Below, piece after piece: positions 44,175 to 52,405 of a stretch of 64,000 nt of DNA. A program made the translations under genes and the position numbers. Positions within the stretch are counted from its first letter, which is position 1; each line of letters starts with the position of its first letter. The DNA is from Streptomyces iconiensis (lineage in GTDB: Bacteria; Actinomycetota; Actinomycetes; Streptomycetales; Streptomycetaceae): contig NZ_JANCPR020000028.1 of NCBI RefSeq assembly GCF_028657195.3, positions 1 through 64,000 on the forward strand, written 5' to 3'. Below the pieces are notes generated by a model, which made no database searches, was not told the origin of the DNA, and saw nothing but the letters and a program-made list of their open reading frames with translations.

Positions 44175-44749
44175 ACGGTCCCGTCGGGGTCGAGGCCCCG
44201 GAAGGACAGCAGCACGATCAGGATGCCGCCGCACACGATGGCGGAGTCCGCCAGGTTGAAGACGGCGAACCCCTTGGGTGCGATGAAGTCGACGACGGCG
44301 CCCTGGAAGACACCGGGCGAACGGAAGATCCGGTCCGTCAGATTGCCGCACGCGCCCCCCAGCAGCAGCCCGAGCGCGATCGCCCATGGCGTGCTGTAGA
44401 GCTTCCGCGCGATCCGCGCGATCACGACGACGACCGTGACGGCGATCGCCGTCAGCAGAATCGTCAGCGCCTCACCGATACCGAAGGCGGCGCCCGCGTT
44501 ACGGATCACGCGCAGCCGGAGCCACGAACCGATCAGGTCGATCGGCGCGTGGTTCTCCAGCTCGGCCACGATGATCAGCTTGCTGATCAGGTCCAGCGCG
44601 AAGGCGAACCCCGCGACCAGGATCAGCACACCGATACGACGTGTGCGCTTCGCCTGCTCCGGTGTCTCCCCCTGCTGCCCCTCGTCCGTGCCGTCCGCAC
44701 CCTCCGCGCTCTCACCGGGTGCTCCGCTGGGCCGTTCCACCTCTGTCAC
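44162..44749 (-). CDS. lspA: Lipoprotein signal peptidase II
   Basis: LspA cleaves the signal peptide of diacylated prolipoproteins in the membrane. The 195-residue protein has a roughly 35-residue Glu/Gly-rich cytoplasmic extension, then four helices. The catalytic aspartates are in GNLTDRIFR and FNLADSAIVCG. The start is the GTG at 44749 (MTEVERP), 6 bases after TACCCT, with no ribosome site, so the transcript is probably leaderless. The 3' end overlaps the convergent metalloprotease gene. Confidence 0.94.
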   Translation of the reverse strand: MTEVERPSGAPGESAEGADGTDEGQQGETPEQAKRTRRIGVLILVAGFAFALDLISKLIIVAELENHAPIDLIGSWLRLRVIRNAGAAFGIGEALTILLTAIAVTVVVVIARIARKLYSTPWAIALGLLLGGACGNLTDRIFRSPGVFQGAVVDFIAPKGFAVFNLADSAIVCGGILIVLLSFRGLDPDGTVHRD

Positions 44750-44755
44750 GTGTTG

Positions 44756-44761
44756 AGGGTA
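44756..44761 (-). promoter_or_regulatory. Candidate -10 box of lspA
   Basis: TACCCT on the minus strand ends 6 bases before the GTG at 44749, with no ribosome site. The -35 region is weak. Confidence 0.4.
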
Positions 44762-44783
44762 CGACACAGACGTACGAGCACGG

Positions 44784-45536
44784 TCAGCGGCGCTCCTGCT
44801 TCTGCTTGCACTCCACGCACAGCGTCGCCCGGGGAAACGCCTGCATCCTGGCCTTCCCGATCGGCTTGCCACAGTTCTCACAGAGCCCGTACGTTCCCGC
44901 GTCCAGCCGCTCCAGGGCGCGTTCCGTCTGGTACAGCATCTCGCGCGCGTTGGCCGCCAGGGACATCTCGTGCTCGCGCGTGACGTTCTTGGTTCCCGTG
45001 TCCGCGTCGTCGTCCCCCGCGCCGTCCCCCGAATCCCGCATCAGACCGGTCAGTGCCTCCTCGGAGGCCGTGATCTCCTGGCGCAGTCGCACCACTTCAC
45101 CGCGCAGCCCCTCCCGCGCCTCCTCGACCTCCTGAGGGGTCCAGGGGTCCTCACCGGGACGTACGGCCAGCTCCCCCGGGGGCATCTGGCCATCGGCCGC
45201 CCGCGCCGGGGGCACGGCCTCGGCCTGTGTCGCCTCCGGAGTCTTCTTCGCAGCCACCGTGTTGGCTCCCGTCGTCTTCGCTGCGTCCTCGGACGCGGGC
45301 GCCGCGTTCTCCGCCGACGCCTTCGCCGCTGACTTCTTCGCCCCGGCCTTCTTGGCCGGGGCCTTCTTCGCTGCCGCCTTCTTGGCCGGCTCCTTCTTCG
45401 CCGCCTTCTTCGCCGGTGCCTCCGCCTCCCCGGGGGCTGACGTCCCGGCCGCAGAGGTGGTCTTCTTCGCTGCCGCGGCCTTGTGTGTGGTCTTCTTCGC
45501 TGCCGTCTTCTTCGCGGCGCTCTCTTCCGCCACCAT
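44784..45536 (-). CDS. TraR/DksA-family protein with a histone-H1-like N-terminus
   Basis: A 250-residue two-part protein. The C-terminal part (about 130-250) is a DksA/TraR domain with a coiled-coil (EEAREGLRGEVVRLRQEITASEEA) and a four-cysteine zinc finger (CENCGKPIGKARMQAFPRATLCVEC). It lacks the typical DksA coiled-coil tip Asp-Ala-rich DxxDxA segment in clear form. The N-terminal roughly 110 residues are Ala/Lys/Pro repeats such as AKKTAAKKTT and PAKKAAKKEPAKKAAAKKAPAKK, like eukaryotic histone H1 or bacterial H1-like tails. It may bind DNA non-specifically and also RNA polymerase; both are inferences. The ATG at 45536 has GAAGGGG upstream and a promoter lies at 45587-45615. Confidence 0.85.
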   Translation of the reverse strand: MVAEESAAKKTAAKKTTHKAAAAKKTTSAAGTSAPGEAEAPAKKAAKKEPAKKAAAKKAPAKKAGAKKSAAKASAENAAPASEDAAKTTGANTVAAKKTPEATQAEAVPPARAADGQMPPGELAVRPGEDPWTPQEVEEAREGLRGEVVRLRQEITASEEALTGLMRDSGDGAGDDDADTGTKNVTREHEMSLAANAREMLYQTERALERLDAGTYGLCENCGKPIGKARMQAFPRATLCVECKQKQERR

Positions 45537-45586
45537 GACCGCGGCCCCTTCAGATTTTGTGATCTTGCTCGCGAAACGTGTCCGGA

Positions 45587-45615
45587 ACGATAAATCGACT
45601 TCAAGCGCACGGCAA
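45587..45615 (-). promoter_or_regulatory. Candidate promoter of the TraR/DksA gene
   Basis: On the minus strand TTGCCG (45610-45615), 17 bases, TATCGT (45587-45592). The predicted leader is about 45 bases and includes the ribosome site. It lies in an AT-richer stretch. Confidence 0.45.
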
Positions 45616-45692
45616 CGGGGCACGCCGATCTGCAAGCGTTGTGCCCCGCGCGGCGGCTCGAAAACCGCTCGGCCGCCTCGCGCGCCGCCCCG

Positions 45693-45698
45693 TACACT
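45693..45698 (+). promoter_or_regulatory. Candidate -10 box of ileS
   Basis: TACACT lies just upstream of the T-box RNA and would start transcription near 45705. No good -35 box was found. Confidence 0.4.
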
Positions 45699-45703
45699 GG
45701 GGG

Positions 45704-46007
45704 GCGGCGAGAGGCGTTGAAGGGGACGAGTAACGTCCGTGAGCGGCCATGAGCGACCCGGGGGCGGTGAGAGCCCGGGGGCGAGCGCGGCGTGAAGATC
45801 ACCCCGGAGCCGCCGGAAGAAAGCTCCCCGGAGCGAGTAGACCCGGCAGCGCTACCTCAATGAGGGGGCGGTGGGCACGGCCCACTGCCAAGGAGGGTGG
45901 TACCGCGGGTCCGCTGCCGGCAGGCAGAAGCACTCGTCCCTCCGACGGAAGACGAAGAGACGACGTCAGCGCCTCTTCACAACGGTCCGCCGGAGGAAGT
46001 CCCGACG
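45704..46007 (+). promoter_or_regulatory. T-box riboswitch upstream of ileS, translational type
   Basis: An RNA leader of about 300 bases. The T-box consensus AGGGTGGTACCGCG is at 45894-45907. A specifier loop with the Ile codon ATC followed by A is at 45798-45800 inside GTGAAGATCACC. Near the 3' end CGTCCCTCCG (45935-45944) can pair in two exclusive ways. GGAGGG of the T-box (45892-45897) pairs with CCCTCC (45938-45943), or CCTCCG (45939-45944) pairs with the ileS ribosome site CGGAGG (45991-45996). This is the layout of actinobacterial T-boxes that control translation rather than termination: uncharged tRNA-Ile stabilises the first pairing and frees the ribosome site. No U-run terminator is present, in agreement. 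Exact boundaries are approximate. Confidence 0.88.
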
Positions 46008-49000
46008 ATGCAATACAACCAGGTGCCCGCACAGGTCGACCTGCCAGCGCTGGAACGCGCTGTCCTCGGCTTCTGGAGCGAGAGCAAGGTTTTCGCCCGC
46101 AGTCTCGAACAGTCCGAGGGCCGCCCTGAGTGGGTGTTCTACGAAGGCCCCCCGACAGCCAACGGCATGCCGGGCGCGCACCACATCGAGGCCCGCGTCT
46201 TCAAGGACGTCTTCCCCCGCTTCCGCACCATGCGCGGCTATCACGTGGCCCGTAAGGCGGGCTGGGACTGCCACGGGCTCCCCGTCGAGCTGGCCGTCGA
46301 GAAGGAGCTGGGCTTCAACGGCAAGCAGGACATCGAGGACTACGGCATCGCGGAGTTCAACGCCAAGTGCCGCGAGTCGGTGACCCGGCACACCGACGCC
46401 TTCGCCGAGCTGACGACGCGCATGGGGTACTGGGTCGACCTCGACGACGCCTACCGCACGATGAACCCCGAGTACATCGAATCGGTCTGGTGGTCCCTGA
46501 AGCAGATCTTCGACAAGGGACTCCTCGCCCAGGACCACCGCGTCGCCCCCTGGTGCCCCCGCTGCGGCACCGGCCTGTCCGACCACGAACTCGCGCAGGG
46601 CTACGAAACGGTCGTCGACCCCTCCGTCTACGTCCGCCTCCCCCTCACCTCGGGCCCGCTGGCCGGCGAGGCGTCCCTGCTGGTGTGGACGACGACCCCG
46701 TGGACCCTGGTGTCCAACACCGCGGTCGCGGCGCACCCGGAGGTCACCTACGTCGTCGCGACGGACGGCACCGAGAAGCTCGTCGTCGCCGAAGCCCTGC
46801 TCGAAAGCGCCCTCGGCGAAGGCTGGGAGGCCACCGGGCAGCGCTTCACCGGCGCCGAGCTGGAGCGGTGGTCGTACCGCCGTCCCTTCGACCTGGTCGA
46901 GATCCCGGACGCCCACTTCGTCGTCAACGCCGACTACGTCACGACCGAGGACGGCACGGGCCTGGTCCACCAGTCCCCCGCCTTCGGCGAGGACGACATG
47001 CGCACCTGCCGCGCGTACGGCCTGCCCGTCGTGAACCCGGTGCGCGCCGACGGCACCTTCGAGCCCGAACTGCCGCTCATCGGCGGCCAGTTCTTCAAGA
47101 AGGCCGACGAGGACCTGGTCGCAGAGCTGGAGGCGCGCGGACTCCTGTTCGCGCACGTCGAGTACGAGCACAGCTACCCGCACTGCTGGCGCTGCCACAC
47201 GCCGCTGCTCTACTACGCACAGCCCTCCTGGTACATCCGCACGACCCAGATCAAGGACGCCCTCCTGCGGGAGAACGAGGCGACCAACTGGTTCCCCGAC
47301 TCCGTCAAGCGGGGCCGCTTCGGCGACTGGCTCGACAACAACGTCGACTGGGCGCTGAGCCGCAACCGCTACTGGGGCACCCCGCTGCCCATCTGGCGCT
47401 GCCAGGACGAGCACCTCACCTGCGTCGGCTCCCTGGCCGAGCTGGGCGAGCTGACCGGCACCGACCAGTCGGGCCTCGACCCGCACCGCCCCTACATCGA
47501 CGCGGTCACCTTCCCCTGCCCCACCCCGGGCTGCCAGCAGGAGGCACACCGCGTCCCCGAGGTCATCGACGCCTGGTACGACTCGGGCTCGATGCCCTTC
47601 GCGCAGTGGGGATACCCGTACAAGAACAAGGAGCTGTTCGAGCAGCGCTACCCCGCGCAGTTCATCTCGGAGGCCATCGACCAGACCCGCGGCTGGTTCT
47701 ACACGCTGATGGCCGTCGGCACCCTCGTCTTCGACAAGTCGTCCTACGAGAACGTCGTCTGCCTCGGCCACATCCTCGCCGAGGACGGCCGCAAGATGTC
47801 CAAGCACCTGGGCAACACCCTGGAGCCCATCCCGCTCATGGACCAGCACGGCGCCGACGCCGTCCGCTGGTTCATGGCCGCTGGCGGCTCCCCCTGGGCA
47901 GCCCGCCGCGTGGGCCACGGCACCATCCAGGAAGTCGTCCGCAAGACCCTGCTGACCTTCTGGAACACCGTCGCCTTCCAGGCCCTCTACGCCCGTACGT
48001 CCGAGTGGGCACCCTCCGAGTCCGACCCGGCACCCCACAAGCGCCCCCTGCTGGACCGCTGGCTGCTCAGCGAACTGCACGCCCTGGTCGACCTGGTGAC
48101 GATCGCCATGGACGGCTACGACACCCAGCGCGCGGGCAAGCTGCTCTCCACGTTCGTCGACGACCTGTCCAACTGGTACGTCCGCCGCTCCCGCCGCCGC
48201 TTCTGGCAGGGCGACCCGGCCGCGCTGCGCACGCTGCACGAGGTGATCGAGACGGTCACCAAGCTGATGGCCCCGATCACCCCGTTCATCACGGAGCGCG
48301 TCTGGCAGGACCTCGTCGCGCCGGTCACCCCCGGCGCCCCCGACTCGGTCCACCTCGCCGCCTGGCCCGAGGCCGACCTGGAGAAGATCGACCCCGAACT
48401 GTCCCAGGACATGCTGCTGGTGCGCCGCCTCGTCGAACTGGGCCGCGCCTCGCGTGCGGAGTCCGGCGTCAAGACCCGCCAGCCGCTGTCCCGCGCACTG
48501 ATCGCCACCCAGGGCTTCGAGACCCTCTCCCCCGAGATGCGCGACCAGATCACCGAGGAGCTGAACGTCGCCGAACTGGCCTCGCTCTCCGAGGTGGGCG
48601 GCTCGCTCGTGGACACCTCGGCGAAGGGCAACTTCCGTGCCCTGGGCCGCCGTTTCGGCAAGGACACCCAGGCCGTCGCCCAGGCCATCGCCGAGGCCGA
48701 CGCGGCTGCCCTGTCCATCGCCCTCCGCGAGGGCTCCGCCACGGTCGAGGCCAACGGCCAGACGATCCCCCTCGCCCCCGAGGAGGTCATCATCACCGAA
48801 ACCCCGCGCGAGGGCTGGTCCGTGGCCTCCGACCCGGGAGCGACCGTGGCCCTGGACCTGGAGATCACCCCGGACCTGCGCCGCGCCGGCCTCGCCCGCG
48901 ACGCGATCCGGCTCATCCAGGAGGCCCGTAAGAACTCCGGCCTCGATGTCGCCGACCGCATCGCCCTGCGCTGGGAGTCGGCGGACGAGGAGGTCGCGCT

Positions 49001-49130
49001 GGCCCTCGTCGAACACGAGGCCCTGATCGCCGAAGAGGTCCTGGCGACCTCCTTCACCCAGGCGACCCCCGAGCCCCCCACGTTCCACGACGAGCCGCTC
49101 TCCCTGACCTTCGACCTGCGCAAGCAGTAA
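46008..49130 (+). CDS. ileS: Isoleucyl-tRNA synthetase
   Basis: IleRS, 1040 residues, class I. The HIGH-type motif appears as GPPTANGMPGAHHIEARVFK and the KMSKS motif as EDGRKMSKHLGN. The editing domain (CP1) shows VWTTTPWTLVSNTAVAAHP. The C-terminal anticodon-binding domain includes WYVRRSRRRFWQ. The form with GMPGAHH and this length fits the eukaryote-like IleRS type common in actinomycetes; such forms are sometimes mupirocin-tolerant, which is not shown here. The ATG at 46008 has GGAGGAAG about 9 bases upstream, the site controlled by the T-box. Two strong hairpins follow. Confidence 0.97.
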   Translation: MQYNQVPAQVDLPALERAVLGFWSESKVFARSLEQSEGRPEWVFYEGPPTANGMPGAHHIEARVFKDVFPRFRTMRGYHVARKAGWDCHGLPVELAVEKELGFNGKQDIEDYGIAEFNAKCRESVTRHTDAFAELTTRMGYWVDLDDAYRTMNPEYIESVWWSLKQIFDKGLLAQDHRVAPWCPRCGTGLSDHELAQGYETVVDPSVYVRLPLTSGPLAGEASLLVWTTTPWTLVSNTAVAAHPEVTYVVATDGTEKLVVAEALLESALGEGWEATGQRFTGAELERWSYRRPFDLVEIPDAHFVVNADYVTTEDGTGLVHQSPAFGEDDMRTCRAYGLPVVNPVRADGTFEPELPLIGGQFFKKADEDLVAELEARGLLFAHVEYEHSYPHCWRCHTPLLYYAQPSWYIRTTQIKDALLRENEATNWFPDSVKRGRFGDWLDNNVDWALSRNRYWGTPLPIWRCQDEHLTCVGSLAELGELTGTDQSGLDPHRPYIDAVTFPCPTPGCQQEAHRVPEVIDAWYDSGSMPFAQWGYPYKNKELFEQRYPAQFISEAIDQTRGWFYTLMAVGTLVFDKSSYENVVCLGHILAEDGRKMSKHLGNTLEPIPLMDQHGADAVRWFMAAGGSPWAARRVGHGTIQEVVRKTLLTFWNTVAFQALYARTSEWAPSESDPAPHKRPLLDRWLLSELHALVDLVTIAMDGYDTQRAGKLLSTFVDDLSNWYVRRSRRRFWQGDPAALRTLHEVIETVTKLMAPITPFITERVWQDLVAPVTPGAPDSVHLAAWPEADLEKIDPELSQDMLLVRRLVELGRASRAESGVKTRQPLSRALIATQGFETLSPEMRDQITEELNVAELASLSEVGGSLVDTSAKGNFRALGRRFGKDTQAVAQAIAEADAAALSIALREGSATVEANGQTIPLAPEEVIITETPREGWSVASDPGATVALDLEITPDLRRAGLARDAIRLIQEARKNSGLDVADRIALRWESADEEVALALVEHEALIAEEVLATSFTQATPEPPTFHDEPLSLTFDLRKQ

Positions 49131-49138
49131 GAAGCCCG

Positions 49139-49227
49139 CTCTCCCCCGGGCTCGCCCCGGGGGAGAGACAGACCGCACAAAACGGGCCGGGCCCGAGAGC
49201 TGAATGCTCTCGGGCCCGGCCCGTTTT
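49139..49227. terminator. Two tandem hairpins between ileS and divIVA
   Basis: The first hairpin has 12-bp arms (CTCTCCCCCGGG at 49139-49150, complement at 49156-49167, 5-base loop). The second has perfect 22-bp arms (49179-49200 and 49206-49227) around TGAAT, flanked by A-run on one side and TTTT on the other. This is one of the strongest terminators in the window. The genes converge, so it works in both directions. Confidence 0.9.
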
Positions 49228-49243
49228 CGCGACGCTCAGCGCA

Positions 49244-50467
49244 TCAGCTGTCGTCCTCGTCGATGAGGAAGCCCCGCATCGGTGAAGGCGCCTGCTGAGC
49301 CGGCTGCGGCCCACCCTGCGGCCTCACGGGAGCCATCGGCTGCGTCATGGCCGGCGACATCTGCTGCTGCCCGCCATAGGAGGGCCCACCCTGCGAGTGC
49401 TGCGCGGGAGCGGGCGCACCCATGGAGTGCCCGTTGCCGCCCATCGACTGGTGGCCGCCCATCGAACCGCCACCGTTGCTCGCGCCGGCGGGAGCACCCG
49501 CACCCGCCGGTGCCATGGAGGGCGACGGCGGCAGCGAAGCGGTCGCGGGCGTACGCGGCGGAGCCAGCGAGTCGTCCGCCTGGTTCTCCAACTGGCGCAG
49601 CTGGCTCTCCAGGTACGACTTCAGCCGCGTACGGTACTCGCGCTCGAAACCGCGCAGGTCCTCGACCTTGCGCTCCAGCGTGGCGCGCGCGGACTCCAGG
49701 GAGCCCATCGCCACACGGTGCTTCTCCTGCGCGTCCCGCTCCAACGCGTCGGCCTTGGCACGCGCGTCCCGCTCCAGACCCTCGGCGCGGCTGCGTGCCT
49801 CGCCCACGATCTTGTTGGCCTCTGAACGGGCCTCCGCGATCGCCTGGTCGGCGGTCTGCTGCGCCAGGGACAGCACACGCGCCGCGCTGTCGTTGTTCTG
49901 TCCTGGCATCTGCGGCGGGCCACCCTGCGGTCCACCAGGACCACCGGGACCGCCAGGACCCCCCATGGGGCCGCCCTGTTGCTGCTGCTGCTGCGGACCG
50001 GGACCACCAGGGCCACCAGGGCCACCAGGGCCCATCGGACCACCCTGCGGACCGGGGCCACCAGGACCACCATGACCGCCGGGGCCGGCGGGAAGCGCCG
50101 GCTGTCCACCAGGAAGCTGCGGCGGACCACCCATGCCCTGCTGCTGCTGTTGCTGCTGCGGCGGCACGGGCTGCGGTCCTGATATGGCGGCGGGCACAGG
50201 GGCCCCGCCTTGTTGCTGCTGCGGAGGCTGCTGCCGATCCTGAGGTTCAGGTGGCTTTCGCATCCCGCCGCCCTGTTGCTGGTTCTGCGCGGCAGCGCGT
50301 GTGGCAGCGGCCAGCTTGGCTCGCAGGTCTTCGTTCTCCCTGAGCAGACGGGTCAGTTCGGCTTCGACCTCATCGAGGAAAGCATCGACCTCGTCCTCGT
50401 CATAGCCTTCACGGAGACGGACGGTCGTGAACTGCTTGTTCCGCACGTCCTCGGGGGTCAGTGGCAT
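49244..50467 (-). CDS. divIVA: Polar growth protein DivIVA
   Basis: DivIVA marks hyphal tips and organises polar growth in Streptomyces. The N-terminal membrane-binding/coiled-coil domain is MPLTPEDVRNKQFTTVRLRE and on to LRENEDLRAKLA. A long insert (about residues 62-190) is Gln/Gly/Pro-rich, with poly-Gln runs and collagen-like GPGGPGG repeats. Next comes a second coiled coil (about 195-305, LSLAQQTADQAIAEARSEAN onward), then a Pro/Ser/Gly-rich tail ending LIDEDDS. The 407-residue length is normal for Streptomyces DivIVA, which is much longer than the Bacillus protein. The ATG at 50467 has GAGGTGAAGAG before it. It is the last gene of the division cluster. Confidence 0.95.
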   Translation of the reverse strand: MPLTPEDVRNKQFTTVRLREGYDEDEVDAFLDEVEAELTRLLRENEDLRAKLAAATRAAAQNQQQGGGMRKPPEPQDRQQPPQQQQGGAPVPAAISGPQPVPPQQQQQQQGMGGPPQLPGGQPALPAGPGGHGGPGGPGPQGGPMGPGGPGGPGGPGPQQQQQQGGPMGGPGGPGGPGGPQGGPPQMPGQNNDSAARVLSLAQQTADQAIAEARSEANKIVGEARSRAEGLERDARAKADALERDAQEKHRVAMGSLESARATLERKVEDLRGFEREYRTRLKSYLESQLRQLENQADDSLAPPRTPATASLPPSPSMAPAGAGAPAGASNGGGSMGGHQSMGGNGHSMGAPAPAQHSQGGPSYGGQQQMSPAMTQPMAPVRPQGGPQPAQQAPSPMRGFLIDEDDS

Positions 50468-50519
50468 CTCTTCACCTCAACGTAAGTCGTCGGCATATCG
50501 GCAAGACCATTCCGATCGT

Positions 50520-50804
50520 TCACAGCCTGGCCACGACGTTGATCAGGATGTAGACGATGATCATGAGCACGAAGAAGGACAGGTCGAGCGCCACGCCCCC
50601 GAAGCGCAACGGCGGGATGAACCGCCGCAAGAGCTTGAGTGGCGGATCGGTGACAGTGTAGGTCGCCTCTAGAACGACCACCATCGCCTTGCCGGGTTGC
50701 CATGAGCGGGCGAACTGGAAGACGTAGTCCATCACCAGCCGGAAGATCAGCACGAGTAGGAAGCAGTACAGCGCGACTTGGACCACGTCCAGTGCGGTTC
50801 TCAT
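50520..50804 (-). CDS. YggT family membrane protein
   Basis: A 94-residue protein with two YggT-type helix segments, LYCFLLVLIFRLVMDYVF near the N-terminus and VALDLSFFVLMIIVYILINV near the C-terminus, joined by a TDPPLKLLRRFIPPLRFGG loop that is the family hallmark. It is conserved in the sepF-divIVA interval of Gram-positive bacteria, with a suspected role in division or osmotic homeostasis; unproven. The ATG at 50804 is 63 bases after the sepF stop. Confidence 0.88.
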   Translation of the reverse strand: MRTALDVVQVALYCFLLVLIFRLVMDYVFQFARSWQPGKAMVVVLEATYTVTDPPLKLLRRFIPPLRFGGVALDLSFFVLMIIVYILINVVARL

Positions 50805-50867
50805 CTGCGCGTCCCTCTCCCCTGGGTACTCGTGCGGCCTCGCGGCCTGTTCCCTTGATCCTGCGTC

Positions 50868-51515
50868 TCAGCTCTGGTTGAAGAACCCGCCCTCTGCGAT
50901 GCGGGCCTTGTCCTCCGCCGTGACATCGACGTTAGCAGGAGACAGCAGGAACACCTTCTGCGTCACTCGCTCGATACTGCCGTGCAGACCGAAGACCAAA
51001 CCAGCCGCAAAGTCGACAAGTCGCTTCGCATCGGTGTCGTCCATCTCCGTCAGATTCATGATCACCGGAGTGCCCTCACGGAAGTGTTCCCCGATGGTAC
51101 GGGCCTCGTTGTACGTCCGTGGGTGCAGCGTGGTGATGCGGTACGGCTCTCGCTCGGACACGACCTTTGGCATGATCACCGGCGCGCTCTTCTCCACGTT
51201 CTGACGGTCAGGTGTGATGGATGACACCGGAGCAATTCTCCCGGCTCGTCCGCTTTCGGCAACAACCGCGGGGGGCGGCGTCTGCTCCCGTTCCCGCTGC
51301 GCCGGGGGGTGAACCACCCGTGCCGAGTCAGTGGGTTCGTGGGGATCGGTCTTCTGAAGGGAATGGTGTGACTGTTCCGACTGGTACCGCCGACGGTCCC
51401 GTTCGGGCTCTGGCTCGGGCTCGAACTCGTCATCGGGGTCGAACCCCCGGCCGTCGTACCCATCGTCCTCCACGAGGCCGAGGTAGACCGCCATCTTGCG
51501 CATAGCGCCGGCCAT
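50868..51515 (-). CDS. sepF: Cell division protein SepF
   Basis: SepF tethers FtsZ to the membrane and is essential for division in actinomycetes. The 215-residue protein starts with an amphipathic helix MAGAMRKMAVYLGLVEDDGY, has an acidic/basic disordered linker, and ends with the conserved globular domain (RTYNEARTIGEHFREGTPVIMNLTEMDDTDAKRLVDFAAGLVFGLHGSIERV). The ATG at 51515 has GGAGGA about 9 bases upstream. The 137-bp gap to yggS contains an AT-rich TATGGT that could be a -10 box for an additional promoter. Confidence 0.94.
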   Translation of the reverse strand: MAGAMRKMAVYLGLVEDDGYDGRGFDPDDEFEPEPEPERDRRRYQSEQSHHSLQKTDPHEPTDSARVVHPPAQREREQTPPPAVVAESGRAGRIAPVSSITPDRQNVEKSAPVIMPKVVSEREPYRITTLHPRTYNEARTIGEHFREGTPVIMNLTEMDDTDAKRLVDFAAGLVFGLHGSIERVTQKVFLLSPANVDVTAEDKARIAEGGFFNQS

Positions 51516-51652
51516 TCTCTGCGTCCTCCGCTCTGTGGTGGATCGACTCCGTCACCGTCACCGGTGCCCCAGGATCCACGCAGTCTCTCCGCTCGGCCTT
51601 TCCCGGCGGAAATGACCATATATTCTGCTGTGGTCCGACTTGCTTGGCGACG

Positions 51653-52402
51653 TTACCCGAGCCGGGGTCGGTCTCCGAGTACCGCGCTGCCGACGCGCAC
51701 ATGTGTCGCACCGGCCCGCACCGCCTCTTCGAGATCAGAGCTCATCCCTGCCGAGACCATGTTCGCAGCAGGATGCGCCGCTCGCAGGCCGGTTGAGATT
51801 TCCCTCAGTTGCTCGAATACCTCTTCCGCCCTCCCCGCGTAAGGGCCCGTCAGCGGAGCCACTGTCATCACGCCGTCCAGGCGCAGCCCTTGGGCCCCGG
51901 CCACCGCTTCGGCCAGAGCGGTCACACCGTCGGGCGCCGTGCCGCCCCGTTCGCCGACCGTTCCTGACGCCGCGTCAAAAGCGACCTGCACCAGGCAGCC
52001 GAGTTCGCGCTCGGTACGCAGCGCGGCGGCCGAGAGCGCGGTGACGAGCCTGAGCCTGTCGACGGAGTGCACGTAGTCGGCATAACCGGCGACGGAACGG
52101 GCCTTGTTGGTCTGGAGCTGGCCCACGAAGTGCCACTCCAGCGGGAGGTCGGCGCAGGCAGCCGCCTTCGGCGCCGCGTCCTGGTCGCGGTTCTCCGCGA
52201 CGTGCCGCACCCCGAGTTCGGCCAGCAGCCGGACGTCGCTGGCCGGGTAGGTCTTGGTGACGACGACGAGCGTGAGGTCCTCGCGCTTACGCCCCGCCGC
52301 GACACAAGCGCTCTGGATGCGCTCCTCCACCCGGGCGAGGTTCTTGGTCAGCTCCGCTTTGCGAGCCGCTTCGGGGGAGTCGGGTGCCATGTCAGCCGTC
52401 AC
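51653..52402 (-). CDS. YggS family pyridoxal-phosphate homeostasis protein
   Basis: A 249-residue PLP-binding protein of the YggS/PLPBP family, which buffers PLP but has no catalysis of its own. The PLP lysine lies in LTLVVVTKTYP, and HFVGQLQTNKARSV, SVDRLRL and the late SAGMSSDLEEAVRAGATHVRVGSAVLG segments are conserved. The GTG at 52402 is used because GAGGGG lies about 9 bases upstream and pgeF ends 3 bases before it. An ATG four codons later lacks a ribosome site. It lies between pgeF and sepF, as in most actinomycetes. Confidence 0.92.
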   Translation of the reverse strand: MTADMAPDSPEAARKAELTKNLARVEERIQSACVAAGRKREDLTLVVVTKTYPASDVRLLAELGVRHVAENRDQDAAPKAAACADLPLEWHFVGQLQTNKARSVAGYADYVHSVDRLRLVTALSAAALRTERELGCLVQVAFDAASGTVGERGGTAPDGVTALAEAVAGAQGLRLDGVMTVAPLTGPYAGRAEEVFEQLREISTGLRAAHPAANMVSAGMSSDLEEAVRAGATHVRVGSAVLGDRPRLG

Positions 52403-52405
52403 CGC

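Noticed and set aside
45966..49178. A 1070-codon open frame on the minus strand opposite ileS
   Set aside because: Antisense shadow of ileS; it would also cross the T-box and the terminator region.
49900..50220. Regular repeats that could be taken for a CRISPR array
   Set aside because: They are codon repeats for Gly-Pro and Gln inside divIVA, with no unique spacers and an intact frame.
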